Part shown: piece by piece, positions 52,985 to 62,595 of the stretch
How positions within the stretch are numbered: the stretch's first letter is position 1
Layout of the letters: each line of letters begins with the position of its first letter
From: Alphaproteobacteria bacterium
Lineage (GTDB): Bacteria; Pseudomonadota; Alphaproteobacteria; DSM-16000; Inquilinaceae
DNA length: 64,000 nt
NCBI GenBank assembly: GCA_028277405.1
Contig: JANQGH010000055.1
Location: 1-64,000 of the forward strand
Direction: 5' to 3'
Program-made: the position numbers and the translations under genes
The notes under the pieces: generated by a model
What the model was told of the DNA's origin: nothing
The model's input: only the letters and a program-made list of their open reading frames with translations
Database searches by the model: none

Positions 52985-54659
52985 CGTCGGACGACACGCC
53001 ATAGACCGTGCGTGCGGCGTCCACGGAGATGTATCCTTCGGCCACATCCTCGCGAACACGCCGGCGATCGCGCTTGGCGGGGTCGCCGTACCCGCCGCCG
53101 CCCGCCGTCAGCAGGGTAATCCGATCGCCGGCGGCCACGGCCGTGCGCTTGGTCGATACCCGGCGCTCGCGCTCCGTGCCTGGAAACAGGATGACAGTGT
53201 TGGGATCGGTCTCGCGGCCGCCTTCCAGCGCCCAGGGCGGGCTCTTGGTCTTCTTCATCACCGTCAGGAATTCGCCATCCGTCAGAAACCTGATGTCCCG
53301 ATGCAGGCCGAGACCGCCGCGATATTGCCCGGCGCCGCCGGAGTCCGGCCGCAACTCCGCCCGTTCGATCAGCATCGTCGTCTTCGTCTCCAGCACCTCC
53401 AGCGGCGTGTTGCGCACGATGCTTTCAGACAGATGGATCAGCGCACTGGCCCCGTCATGGCACGGCGTCGCGCCCCAGCCGACCGGGTCGTTGTTCGAGA
53501 TCGCGAACATCTGCCCAGTGTCGGGATGGGTGCCGATCATCATGAAGCCCGGTACGTCGCCGCCGGATGATGCCGCCATGCGGTCCGGCATGGCCTTGGC
53601 CAGCGCCTTGTGGATCAGCTCCAGCCCGACGATGCCGGTCCAAAGTGTGAATGTCGGCGCGGGGTAGACCGCGTGGAACAGCGTGCCCGGTTCGGCCTTG
53701 ACCTTCAGCGCGCGGGTCTGGCCCGCGTTCGACGGCCGGTCGGGCGAGGTCAGGGATTTGAACACGACCTTGCACATGGCCAAGGTCGAGCCGAAGGGCA
53801 TGTTCACCGGCCCGCGCGTGGCCGCTGCGGAACCGGCGAAGTCCACCTCGAAGACGCCGTCCTGGATCGTGACCGTGACCTGCATGGCCACCGGCTCGTC
53901 ACTGATGCCGTCATCGTCGATGATGTCGCTGGCCGTCCAACTTCCTTGGGGCAGGTTTGCCAATGCGGCCGCCGTCGTCCGCTCGCCATGGTCCATGATC
54001 GAGGCGATGGCCGCATCCAGGCGCGGCCGGGTGAACTTGGCCACGATCTCGTGCAGCCGCCGTTCGCCGGTGCGCAGCGCCGCGACCTGCGCGTTCAGAT
54101 CGCCGATCACCAGATCGGGCATGCGGGAGTTGAAGCGGATCAGGTCGATGATCTCGTCATTCGCCTGGCCACGCCGGAACACCTTGGTGCCAGGAAAGAC
54201 CACGCCTTCCTGGTGCATATCCGTGCTGTCCAGAACATAGCCGGGATCCTTCGCCCCCAGATCCATCCAGTGCGCCCGGATGCACATATAGGCGAACAGG
54301 CGGCCGTCACTGGGGTCGAACACTGGCGCCAGCAGGGTCGCGTCATAGGTGTGGGCGGCGTTCCAGTACGGGTAGTTCGACAGGATAATGTCGCCCGGCT
54401 CGACATTCTCCGACCCGACATGCGCCATCACCTTGCGCACGCTGTAGTCGTTGGCGCCCAGGAAGAAGGTCAGGCCGGGCGCTTCGGCGATCAGGTCCAT
54501 CGCCGCGTCGTAGATCGAGATGCCGAAATCCAGGACCTCGTAGATCACCGGGTTGAAGGCCGTGCGGATCAAGGTCGCCCGCATTTCGTTGGCCGCGGCC
54601 GTCAGATAGCTCTGCACGACCTCGACCGTGGCGCCGTCGATGTCAGTCCTCGCGGTCAT
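52977..54659 (-). CDS. Hydantoinase B/oxoprolinase-family subunit (first copy)
   Basis: A 560-aa HyuB-type subunit. It shares IILSNYPYWNAAHTYD and MDLGAKDPGYVLDSTDMHQE with the copy downstream, plus a C-terminal tail (RDRRRVREDVAEGYISVDA) the other lacks. It lies 1 base from hyuA. The pair acts with HyuA to open cyclic amides such as hydantoins or 5-oxoproline with ATP. Confidence 0.9.
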   Translation of the reverse strand: MTARTDIDGATVEVVQSYLTAAANEMRATLIRTAFNPVIYEVLDFGISIYDAAMDLIAEAPGLTFFLGANDYSVRKVMAHVGSENVEPGDIILSNYPYWNAAHTYDATLLAPVFDPSDGRLFAYMCIRAHWMDLGAKDPGYVLDSTDMHQEGVVFPGTKVFRRGQANDEIIDLIRFNSRMPDLVIGDLNAQVAALRTGERRLHEIVAKFTRPRLDAAIASIMDHGERTTAAALANLPQGSWTASDIIDDDGISDEPVAMQVTVTIQDGVFEVDFAGSAAATRGPVNMPFGSTLAMCKVVFKSLTSPDRPSNAGQTRALKVKAEPGTLFHAVYPAPTFTLWTGIVGLELIHKALAKAMPDRMAASSGGDVPGFMMIGTHPDTGQMFAISNNDPVGWGATPCHDGASALIHLSESIVRNTPLEVLETKTTMLIERAELRPDSGGAGQYRGGLGLHRDIRFLTDGEFLTVMKKTKSPPWALEGGRETDPNTVILFPGTERERRVSTKRTAVAAGDRITLLTAGGGGYGDPAKRDRRRVREDVAEGYISVDAARTVYGVSSDDG

Positions 54660-54660
54660 A

Positions 54661-56715
54661 TCAAGCGCCCTCGGTGGAGGTGACCAGCAGATGCCCGTAC
54701 CGGTTCACCTCAAGCCGCTGATCGGACTGGATCACGGTCACCGACGTGCCTTCGTCGACCATCGCCGGTCCGTCGATCCGGTCGTCAGGCGCCAATCGCG
54801 CACGGTCGTAGACGGCGAACGGCGTCATCGTCCGGCGCGCGAAGCAGTAGGCCGGCCGTTCGTTGAGCAAGGCGCGCTCCGGTCCACCGCCGGCGGGTTC
54901 CCTTATCGCCACCGTCGGGCTGCGGCCGATGCCCAGCCCGCGCACACGCACATTCAGGATCTGAACCGGTGCTTCCATGGCGTGGCCATAGCGTGCTTCG
55001 TGTAACTCTTCGAACGCCCGGCGCAAGGCGGCACGATCGATCGCGCCGCCGACCGCGACCGTCAGCGCATGCTCCTGGCCCATATAGCGCAGCTCAAGCT
55101 GCCGCTCCGTCGCCGCGTTGTCGGCCCCGATCCCCTGATCGGCCAGCGACGCGCTCGCGTCGGCCTCCATGGCGGCGAACAGGCTTTCCAGATCGTCGGC
55201 CGAGACCTCGTCCAGCAGGCGCAGATCGGTGCGGGCATAGTCGTTAACGATGTCGGCGCCCAACATGCCCCAGGCGGAAAAACCCGACGGGACGATCGGC
55301 ACGATCACCTCCCGGATGCCCATGTCGCGGGCGACCAGAGGCGCCAACAGCGGCCCGGCGCCGCCGAAGGCCAGCAGCGAGAAGGTCGCCGGGTCCCGCC
55401 CGCGCTCGACCGTCACCTGGCGCACGGCCCCCACCGTGCGGGCCAGCAGCACGTCGTAAATGCCGGCGGCGGCGGCCTCGACATCCATGCCGAGCTCGGC
55501 GCCGATCCAGCGCTCGATCCCGCTGCGTGCCGCCGCGACATCGAGCGTCATCTGGCCTTCCAGGAACCGGTCGGGATCGACATAGCCCAGGATCAGCGCG
55601 GCGTCGGTCACCGTCGGCCGGTCGCCGCCTCTGCCATAGCAGATCGGGCCCGGCTCCGCGCCCGCGCTTTGCGGGCCGACCTTCAACAGCCCCTCGTCGG
55701 TCCAGGCGATCGAGCCGCCGCCGGCCCCGATCGTACGGATATCGTATGTCGGGATCAGCAGGGGGTAGTGCTCCAGTTCGGCCTCATGAGCGGTCACCGG
55801 CTGGGCGTTTTCGATCAGGCAGACATCCAGCGACGTGCCGCCGACATCGAAGGAGATCAGATCGCGACGGTCCAACAGGTCGGCCATGAACGCGGCCCCG
55901 ATAATGCCGCCGGCGGGGCCGGAGAGCACGGTCTGGGTCGGCGACGCCTTCGCGGCCGCCGTCGTCATCGCGCCGCCGCCGGAGCGCATGACCAGAAACC
56001 GGCCGGCAAAGCCGCCATCGTCGAGCGCGCCGGACAGCCGATCGATGTAGCGCTCGAAGATCGGCCGGATATAGGCGTCGAGCACGGTGGTGCTGGTACG
56101 CTCATACTCGCGATGCTCGCGCGCGATGTCCGACGAGATCGAGACCTTCACCTCCGGGTATTGCGCACGGATGATTTCCGCCGCCCGCTGCTCATGGGCC
56201 GGGTCGCGAAACGAGAACAGAAAGCAGATCGCGATCGCCTCGACGCCCTGTTCCTCCACCAGATGGCGGGCGGCCGCGCGCACGCCAGTCTCGTCCAGCG
56301 GCACAAGTTCGCGCCCCTTATAGTCGAGGCGGCAGCCCACGCCCGCGATCCGTCGGCGCTTCACCAGCGGTTCGGGCGGCTCGTACTGAAAGTCATACAT
56401 GTGGTCGTCCGGCACATTGCCGCGCCCGATCATGAAGATGTCGCGAAAGCCGTCATTGATGATGATGCCCGTGACGGCACCGCGCCGTTCCAGCACCGCG
56501 TTCAGGCCCAGCGTCGTGCCGTGAATGAACACCTCCAGCCGGGCCAGATCGGTCGCCAGCTTGGCGATCGCGTCGGTGACGCCGCGCCAGGGCTCGCCAG
56601 GCGTGGTCGGCGCCTTGGCCAGCCGAAAGGCGCCGGTCATCATGTCCAACTCCACGGCGTCGACGAAGGTGCCGCCGATATCGACGGCCATGCGCAAATC
56701 TTGGTCAGCCGCCAT
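54661..56715 (-). CDS. Hydantoinase A/oxoprolinase-family subunit
   Basis: A 684-aa HyuA-type subunit. The ATP-binding start MAVDIGGTFVDAVELD is at about 9-24, followed by HGTTLGLNAVLERRG, and later SFDVGGTSLDVCLI and GAGGGSIAWTDEGLLKVGPQ. The ATG at 56715 overlaps the ATPase gene by 11 bases. It couples ATP hydrolysis to ring opening with the HyuB partners. Hydantoins, 5-oxoproline, N-methylhydantoin or similar ring amides are possible substrates. Confidence 0.9.
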   Translation of the reverse strand: MAADQDLRMAVDIGGTFVDAVELDMMTGAFRLAKAPTTPGEPWRGVTDAIAKLATDLARLEVFIHGTTLGLNAVLERRGAVTGIIINDGFRDIFMIGRGNVPDDHMYDFQYEPPEPLVKRRRIAGVGCRLDYKGRELVPLDETGVRAAARHLVEEQGVEAIAICFLFSFRDPAHEQRAAEIIRAQYPEVKVSISSDIAREHREYERTSTTVLDAYIRPIFERYIDRLSGALDDGGFAGRFLVMRSGGGAMTTAAAKASPTQTVLSGPAGGIIGAAFMADLLDRRDLISFDVGGTSLDVCLIENAQPVTAHEAELEHYPLLIPTYDIRTIGAGGGSIAWTDEGLLKVGPQSAGAEPGPICYGRGGDRPTVTDAALILGYVDPDRFLEGQMTLDVAAARSGIERWIGAELGMDVEAAAAGIYDVLLARTVGAVRQVTVERGRDPATFSLLAFGGAGPLLAPLVARDMGIREVIVPIVPSGFSAWGMLGADIVNDYARTDLRLLDEVSADDLESLFAAMEADASASLADQGIGADNAATERQLELRYMGQEHALTVAVGGAIDRAALRRAFEELHEARYGHAMEAPVQILNVRVRGLGIGRSPTVAIREPAGGGPERALLNERPAYCFARRTMTPFAVYDRARLAPDDRIDGPAMVDEGTSVTVIQSDQRLEVNRYGHLLVTSTEGA

Positions 56716-58330
56716 TGCCAGCGTGCCTTTCGGATACGGTCGATAGGGAGGGCACGGCCGCCAACAGGCGGCGCGTGTACGGATCCTGGGGTGCCTCGAA
56801 CAGGCGATCGGTCGGTCCTTCCTCGACCACGCGCCCCTCCGACAGCACCATGACGCGGTCGCAGATCGACCGCACGATGGCCAGGTCGTGCGATACGAAC
56901 AGATAGCCACGATCGCGCCGGGCCGTCAGGCGCCGGATCAGCTCCAGGATTTGCGCCTGGATGGTGACGTCAAGCGCCGAGGTCGGCTCGTCGAGCACGA
57001 CCAGGGCCGGATCGATGACCAGCGCGCGCGCAATGCCGACACGCTGGGCCTGGCCGCCGCTCAACTCATGCGGCCGGCGTTTGCGATAGTCGGGGCCGAG
57101 GCCGACATCGGTCAGGATGGCGTCGATGCGCCGGTCCTGTTCCGCCCGGCCCAGCCGGATCAGCCGCAGCGGGTCGGCGACGATCTGGGCCACGGACCGG
57201 CGCGGGTTCAGCGCGTCGATCGGGTCCTGGAAGACCATCTGCATGCGGTTTCTGAGGTGGCGCAGGCGGCTGCGTCCCAAGCCGGCCAAGTCGATCCCGT
57301 CGATCATGACGCGGCCGCGCGTCGGCCGGATCAGCCCCATGATCGTACGCGACAGGGTCGACTTGCCGCAGCCGCTTTCGCCGACGATGCCCAGCGTCTC
57401 GCCCTTGCGCAACGACAGGGAGACATCGAACAAGGCCTGGTGGCCCTGGCGGCCAAATCGCGAGCGATAGACCACGTCGGCGTTTTCGACCGCCAGCAGC
57501 GGCCCGCCCCCGCCAGCGGGAGCGCCCGTCGCGGCGCGCACCCGGTTGATGTCCGGCACGGCGGCGACCAGTCGCTTGGTGTAGGGGTGCGTGGGCCGCG
57601 TGAGTAGTTGGGCGGTGGGGCCAATCTCCACCAGACGGCCGGTTTCCAGCACCCCGATGCGATCGCAGATCGCGGCAATCGCGGCCAGATCGTGCGAGAT
57701 CACAATCACGCCCCGGTCCTTGCCGGCCTGGGCGGCGATCAGGGCCAGGATGTCGCGGGTCAAGGTCACGTCCAGCCCGGTGCTGGGCTCGTCGGCCAGC
57801 AGCAGGCGCGGCCCGCAGGCGAGCGCCAGGGCGATCATCACCCGCTGGCATTGCCCGCCGGACATCTCGTGGGGAAATGCGCCCAGGCGCCGTTCCGGCT
57901 CCCGGATGCCGACCTGTTGGAACAGGGCAAGCGCCGCCTTCCAGGCCTCCGTCTCATCCATGCCGGCATGGGCGCGCAGCCGGTCGACGATCTGGTGCCC
58001 GACCGTGCGCGCCGGGCTCAGCGAGGATCGCGGTGTCTGAAAGCACAAGGCCGCGCCCGCGCCGCGATGCTGGCGCAGGGCTTCGGCATCCATCGCGAAG
58101 ACATCGCGTCCGTCGACTTGGACGCTGCCGCTGACCCGCGCGCGCCCCGGCAATTGGCGCACGATCGATCGCGCCAGCATCGACTTGCCGCCCCCGCTTT
58201 CGCCGACCAGCCCGAAAACCTCGCCGGCGGCGACCGACAGCGAGACCTGATCCAGCGCCCGGACAGTGCCGTTCGGCCCGTCGATATCGACGGTGAGGTC
58301 GCTGATCTCAAGAACGTCCGCGCCGGTCAT
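56705..58330 (-). CDS. Dipeptide-type ABC importer ATPase, fused DppD-DppF
   Basis: A 541-aa protein with both ATPase domains in one chain. Domain 1: GESGGGKSM, signature MSGGQCQRVMIALAL, Walker B LLADEPSTGLDV. Domain 2: GESGCGKST, LSGGQAQRVGIARAL, VVLDEPTSALDV. A short linker near residue 260 joins them. In the other peptide importer of this window the two ATPases are separate genes. The ATG at 58330 overlaps the permease by 4 bases. Confidence 0.9.
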   Translation of the reverse strand: MTGADVLEISDLTVDIDGPNGTVRALDQVSLSVAAGEVFGLVGESGGGKSMLARSIVRQLPGRARVSGSVQVDGRDVFAMDAEALRQHRGAGAALCFQTPRSSLSPARTVGHQIVDRLRAHAGMDETEAWKAALALFQQVGIREPERRLGAFPHEMSGGQCQRVMIALALACGPRLLLADEPSTGLDVTLTRDILALIAAQAGKDRGVIVISHDLAAIAAICDRIGVLETGRLVEIGPTAQLLTRPTHPYTKRLVAAVPDINRVRAATGAPAGGGGPLLAVENADVVYRSRFGRQGHQALFDVSLSLRKGETLGIVGESGCGKSTLSRTIMGLIRPTRGRVMIDGIDLAGLGRSRLRHLRNRMQMVFQDPIDALNPRRSVAQIVADPLRLIRLGRAEQDRRIDAILTDVGLGPDYRKRRPHELSGGQAQRVGIARALVIDPALVVLDEPTSALDVTIQAQILELIRRLTARRDRGYLFVSHDLAIVRSICDRVMVLSEGRVVEEGPTDRLFEAPQDPYTRRLLAAVPSLSTVSERHAGNGG

Positions 58331-59181
58331 CGCCGCTGCCCGGTGCGCTGCAGCAGGCCCTCGCCGATCAGGTTGAAGCCGAGCACGGTGATGAACAGGG
58401 CCAGGCCCGGGAAGACGGAAGTCCACCAGCGCCCGCCGACCACGTCGGCCGCCCCGGTCGAGATCATCGCGCCCCATTCGGCCGTCGGCACCGCGACGCC
58501 GAGGCCCAGGAAGGAGAGGCCGGCCAGCATCAGAATTGCCCAGCCGCAATTCAGGGGCGCGATGACCAACAGCGGCGTCAGCGCGTTGGGCAGCAAATGG
58601 CGAAACAGGATCGACAGTCGCGAGTTCCCGGCGCATTCCGCCGCCTCGATATAGATGTGGCTTTTCAGCGAGCGCACCTCGGCCCGCATCAGCCGCGCGT
58701 AGGCCGGCGCGTTGATCAGCCCGATGGCCAGGATCAGTGTGTGCAGGCTGTTGCCGAGCAATGCCGCGACGGTCAGGGCCAGGATGAACACCGGGAACGC
58801 CTGGACGATGTCCAGCAGGCGCATGGTCGTCTCCTCGACCCAGCCGCCCGCATAGCCCGTCGCCAGCCCGATCGTGCCGCCGACCAGAACCGCCAGCGCG
58901 ACCGAGGCGACCGCGACGCCCAGATCGATGCGCGCGGCGAACAGGATGCGCGACCAGATGTCCATGCCGTTGCCGTCCGTGCCCAGCCAATGGCCTGGGC
59001 CCGGTGGTTCCAGAAAGGCGATCGGGTCGATTTCGGTCGGCCCCCATTGGCTCAGCCACGGCGCAGCCACGGCCCCGAACAGGACGATCAGCAGGATCAG
59101 CGATCCGGCCGCGATTAGGCCGTCGCCGCCGCGTCGCACGCGCTTGGCCGGCGGGTGGGTCAGGTCGTCGACAACCGCCAT
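58327..59181 (-). CDS. Dipeptide-type ABC importer permease (DppC type)
   Basis: A 284-aa permease with the DppC block HWLGTDGNGMDIWSRILFAARI and docking loop AECAGNSRLSILFRHLLPNA. The ATG at 59181 overlaps the DppB-type stop by one base. About six membrane spans. Confidence 0.92.
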   Translation of the reverse strand: MAVVDDLTHPPAKRVRRGGDGLIAAGSLILLIVLFGAVAAPWLSQWGPTEIDPIAFLEPPGPGHWLGTDGNGMDIWSRILFAARIDLGVAVASVALAVLVGGTIGLATGYAGGWVEETTMRLLDIVQAFPVFILALTVAALLGNSLHTLILAIGLINAPAYARLMRAEVRSLKSHIYIEAAECAGNSRLSILFRHLLPNALTPLLVIAPLNCGWAILMLAGLSFLGLGVAVPTAEWGAMISTGAADVVGGRWWTSVFPGLALFITVLGFNLIGEGLLQRTGQRR

Positions 59182-60191
59182 CAGACCTCCACCCTGGGGT
59201 CCAATGCCGCCTGCAACAGGTCGGCGATCAGGAAGACCAAGACGTAGAAGGTGGCGACGACCAGGACGTAGGCCTGGATTACCGGATAGTCGCGCAGCAA
59301 CAGGCCGCGCAGTGCCCACTGGCCGAGGCCTTGCCAGGAGAAGACGTATTCGACCAGAACGCTGCCCCCCAACAGGTTGCCGAAGACCAGGGCCGCCAGT
59401 GTGGGCAGGCGGATCAGGGTCAGGCGGAACAGATAGGCGAACAGCAGCACCCGGTCCTTCAGCCCGTGGGATTCGGCGCAGCGATAGCTGTCGCTGTCGA
59501 TGACCTCAAGCGCGGAGGCCCGCACGCTGCGCAACAGCGGCGCGGTGATCACGATGGCCAGGGTCAACACCGGCAGCATCAGATGGTGGAGCGCCGAGAA
59601 GGAGGCCGGCAGATCACCCTGCAGCAGCGTGTCGACGGTGATGAACCCGGTGATCGGCGGTACGGAGAACAGCGGGCTGATCCGCCCAGCCGGCGGCGGC
59701 GCCCAGCCCAGGGCCTGATAGAAGATCAGAACCAGCACCAGCCCGAGCCAGAATTCAGGCAGTGAATTGCCGGCGAGCGCGGCCACGCGTGCGGTATGGT
59801 CCGACGGCCGGCCGGCGCGTCTGGCGGCATAGATGCCGCCGACCACCGCGATGACCAGCGCCAGCCCCATGGCGTAGACGATCAGCTCCAGCGTCAAAGG
59901 CACGCGGCGTGTCAGTTGTTCGGCCACCGGAGTGTTGGTGGTGATCGACCGGCCGAGATCGCCGCGCAACACATCGCCCAGATAGGCGAGGTACTGCGCC
60001 GCGAGGGGCCGGTCGAGGCCGAAGCGTTCGCGCGCCTGCTGGATGTCGGCCTCTGTCGCCGTTTCCGGCACGATCAACAGCACCGGGTCGCCCGGCAGCA
60101 CGCGGATCAGGACAAAGGTCAGCACGCTGACCCCGATCAAGACCGGGATCAGCAGCAGCAGGCGGCGAACGATGTAGCGGGTAAGGCGCAC
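59181..60191 (-). CDS. Dipeptide-type ABC importer permease (DppB type)
   Basis: A 336-aa permease. The start is read as the GTG at 60191 (VRLTRYIVRRLLLLIPVLIGVS), a classic DppB beginning; ribosome-site evidence is weak. The blocks GDPVLLIVPETATEADIQQARE and CAESHGLKDRVLLFAYLFRLT are typical. It lies 16 bases after the binding-protein gene, without the hairpin seen in the other operons. Confidence 0.88.
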   Translation of the reverse strand: MRLTRYIVRRLLLLIPVLIGVSVLTFVLIRVLPGDPVLLIVPETATEADIQQARERFGLDRPLAAQYLAYLGDVLRGDLGRSITTNTPVAEQLTRRVPLTLELIVYAMGLALVIAVVGGIYAARRAGRPSDHTARVAALAGNSLPEFWLGLVLVLIFYQALGWAPPPAGRISPLFSVPPITGFITVDTLLQGDLPASFSALHHLMLPVLTLAIVITAPLLRSVRASALEVIDSDSYRCAESHGLKDRVLLFAYLFRLTLIRLPTLAALVFGNLLGGSVLVEYVFSWQGLGQWALRGLLLRDYPVIQAYVLVVATFYVLVFLIADLLQAALDPRVEV

Positions 60192-60207
60192 CGCGATCGA
60201 TCGTTTC

Positions 60208-61836
60208 TCAGCGCTCCAGATAGCGCAGGCGGAACAGACCGTCGACCGGCTGTACCCAGCCGGAGATGGAGCCGGACACCGGCAGCCCGAAATTCGGCTG
60301 GCACAGCACCAGCCAGGGCACATCTTCCGCCAGAATCTCCTGAACCCGCATGAAGATCTCCTGGCGTGCGGCCGGGTCGAGCAGCCCGTTCAACTCACCA
60401 AACAGCTCGTTGACCTCCGCATTGTCATAGTTGGCGTAGTTCAGAAACCCGCCCTCGGTCAGCGCGACGGACAAGAGGTACTCCACATCGTTCACCCACA
60501 TCTGGCCGGAGGCGACCTGCAACGGGATCGTCCGGTCGCGCCGGCGTTGCTGCAGCGTCGCCGGGTCGACCGTCTCGATTTCCGCCCGCACCCCGACCTC
60601 GCCGAGCGCGTTTTGCAGCAGGATGGCGATGCGCTCCTGCTCCACATTGTCGGTGACGATGACGATCGAGGTGTCGAACCCGTCCGCCAGGCCAGCCTGC
60701 TCAAGCAAGGCGCGCGCCTGGTCCGGATCATGAGCGTAGGGATAGCCGGCATCCGAGTGGCCGGGCATATCCAGCGGCACCGGGCTGGTCGAGCGGCGAG
60801 CGTCGCCGTTGTAAACGCTGGCGATGATCTGCTCGTAGGGCACGGCATAGGCCATTGCCTGGCGCACCAGCGGATTGTCGAACGGCGGCGTCACCGTCGA
60901 CATGGGCACGAAAACGAACTCGTTGCTGGGCGCCGAGATCACCGTAATGCCCGGCTCGGACCTGAGATCGTCGATATCGCGGCGGGGCAGGCCCAGCGCG
61001 ATGTCGATATCGCCGTTCTGGAGCAGCAGGCGCCGATTGGCCGCGGCCGGAATGATCGGCAACCGCACGCGGTGCACGGGCGGTTCGCCCAGCGGGAAGT
61101 CCGGATTGGCCTCCAGCACGATTTCCTGGCCCGGCTCATAGCCCACCACGTTGTAGGCGCCGCCCAGCGGCGGGTTCCGGTTCACCCAGTCCGTCGCCCA
61201 CGGGTCGTCCGTCGTGGCGTGCTCTTGCACCAGTTGGCTGTCGAAGACGTAAAGCGAGATGATCTGGATCTGCGAGGTCATCGCGCTGGGCTGGGACTGG
61301 TGGAAGCGCACCGTGTAGTCGTCCACGACCTCGACCTGGTCCGCCTCGGTCAGACCGATGATGCGATAGATGCCGGCGACGTTGGCCTGCGCGGCAAAGG
61401 CGCGGTCCTTCGACCATTTGACGTCCGCCGCCGTCAGCTCGTTGCCGCTGGGAAAGCGCATGCCTTGACGAATGCCCAGCGTCCAGACCGTGCCGTCCTC
61501 GTTCGATTCCCAGGATTCGGCAAAGGTCGGCACCACGGTTTCGGTGTCCTGGATGCGGCCGCCGGCCACGTCGCGGACGCCATAGTCCAGCATGTAGGGA
61601 TAGGTGTTCTTCATCACGGCCAGGCCGATCAGGTCGAAGGCCAGATAGTCCTGGTCCCAGCCACCGAGATCGCCGGCGATCGCGATGGTCAGCGTGTCTT
61701 CACCCTGCGCGAACACCGGCTTGGCGCCGAGGCCCATGGTGGCGACAAAGCCCAGGCCGCCGCCAAGTTGCAGGGCCTGCCGTCGGTTCAGGGCGAATTG
61801 CGCGCTCGTATCCTTCTGCTCGGTTTGCTTCGTCAT
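60208..61836 (-). CDS. Dipeptide-type ABC importer substrate-binding protein
   Basis: A 542-aa family 5 binding protein. The signal region has RRQALQLGGGLGFVATMG (about 19-36), which fits a twin-arginine signal, and ends near VFAQ. The ATG at 61836 follows CAGGAGG. Body motifs include AESWESNEDGTVWTLGIRQGM and VRQAMAYAVPYEQII. It delivers the ligand that HyuA and HyuB probably open. Confidence 0.9.
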   Translation of the reverse strand: MTKQTEQKDTSAQFALNRRQALQLGGGLGFVATMGLGAKPVFAQGEDTLTIAIAGDLGGWDQDYLAFDLIGLAVMKNTYPYMLDYGVRDVAGGRIQDTETVVPTFAESWESNEDGTVWTLGIRQGMRFPSGNELTAADVKWSKDRAFAAQANVAGIYRIIGLTEADQVEVVDDYTVRFHQSQPSAMTSQIQIISLYVFDSQLVQEHATTDDPWATDWVNRNPPLGGAYNVVGYEPGQEIVLEANPDFPLGEPPVHRVRLPIIPAAANRRLLLQNGDIDIALGLPRRDIDDLRSEPGITVISAPSNEFVFVPMSTVTPPFDNPLVRQAMAYAVPYEQIIASVYNGDARRSTSPVPLDMPGHSDAGYPYAHDPDQARALLEQAGLADGFDTSIVIVTDNVEQERIAILLQNALGEVGVRAEIETVDPATLQQRRRDRTIPLQVASGQMWVNDVEYLLSVALTEGGFLNYANYDNAEVNELFGELNGLLDPAARQEIFMRVQEILAEDVPWLVLCQPNFGLPVSGSISGWVQPVDGLFRLRYLER

Positions 61837-61869
61837 AATTGCCTCCTGTTCATGTGCTCAGTTGTAAGG

Positions 61870-62595
61870 TCAAGCGGGCTGGGCGGGCATGCCCTCGCTC
61901 TGCCCTCGGTCCAGTCCCATCCATGCGGCGATGTCGGACGGATGACCGCCCAGCAAAATGTCCATGGCGCGGGAGATGTCGCGCTCGATGGCCCGGCGGG
62001 CGGCGGCCGGCTTCCGATCGCTCAGCGCCTCGATCGCCTCGCGATGGTGCTGGTCGCCGGTTCCCCAGGCGGTCCCGACCCGCTGGGTCACGATCCGCAA
62101 ATAGGGTCCGAACTGTAGCCACAGGCTTTCGATCAGCGGCACCAGAACGTCCGAACCCGCGGCCCGGTAAATCTGAAAATGAAAGACCCGGTTCTGCGTC
62201 AGGTTGGGCAAGGCGCCATCGTCGCCTCTCGTGGCCTCGCTTCGCTTGAGCGTTCGTCTCAGGGCGTTTAGCCGGTCTTTCGAGATCGCGTGAGCCGCCA
62301 GTTCGGCCGCGCGGCCCTCCAGCAGCAGACGGACCTGCTTCAGATCCGCCAGTCGCGCCAGATCCATCTCGGGCACCATGACCGATCCGGAGGGCCGCAC
62401 CGTCAGCGCCCGCTCGGCGATCAGCTGTCGCAAGGCCTCGCGCACGGGCATCGGGCTGACGCGATAGTCGGCCGCCAGGCGGCGCAGGGTCAGCACGTCG
62501 CCCGGACGATAGCGGCCATCCATCAGTTCGGCCCTGAGCGCGTCGAACACCCGCCGATGGGCGGGGAGGTTTTCCGTTTGGGCAAGACCGCTCAA
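61870..62595 (-). CDS. GntR-family regulator, FCD type
   Basis: A 241-aa regulator with a winged helix (about 15-75: LRRLAADYRVSPMPVREALR) and an FCD domain (NRVFHFQIYRAAGSDVLVPLI). The TTG at 62595 is the best start; no ATG upstream is in frame. It is the first gene of the 11-kb hydantoinase operon and probably its autorepressor, with a perfect palindrome about 120 bases upstream. Confidence 0.85.
   Translation of the reverse strand: MSGLAQTENLPAHRRVFDALRAELMDGRYRPGDVLTLRRLAADYRVSPMPVREALRQLIAERALTVRPSGSVMVPEMDLARLADLKQVRLLLEGRAAELAAHAISKDRLNALRRTLKRSEATRGDDGALPNLTQNRVFHFQIYRAAGSDVLVPLIESLWLQFGPYLRIVTQRVGTAWGTGDQHHREAIEALSDRKPAAARRAIERDISRAMDILLGGHPSDIAAWMGLDRGQSEGMPAQPA

Noticed and set aside
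55069-56853. 594-codon plus-strand frame opposite hyuA
   Set aside because: Antisense of a well-conserved gene with no motifs of its own.
58331-59059. Apparent N-terminal extension of the fused peptide-importer ATPase
   Set aside because: It overlaps the DppC-type permease in another frame; the ATG at 58330 has the usual 4-base overlap and begins the homology.
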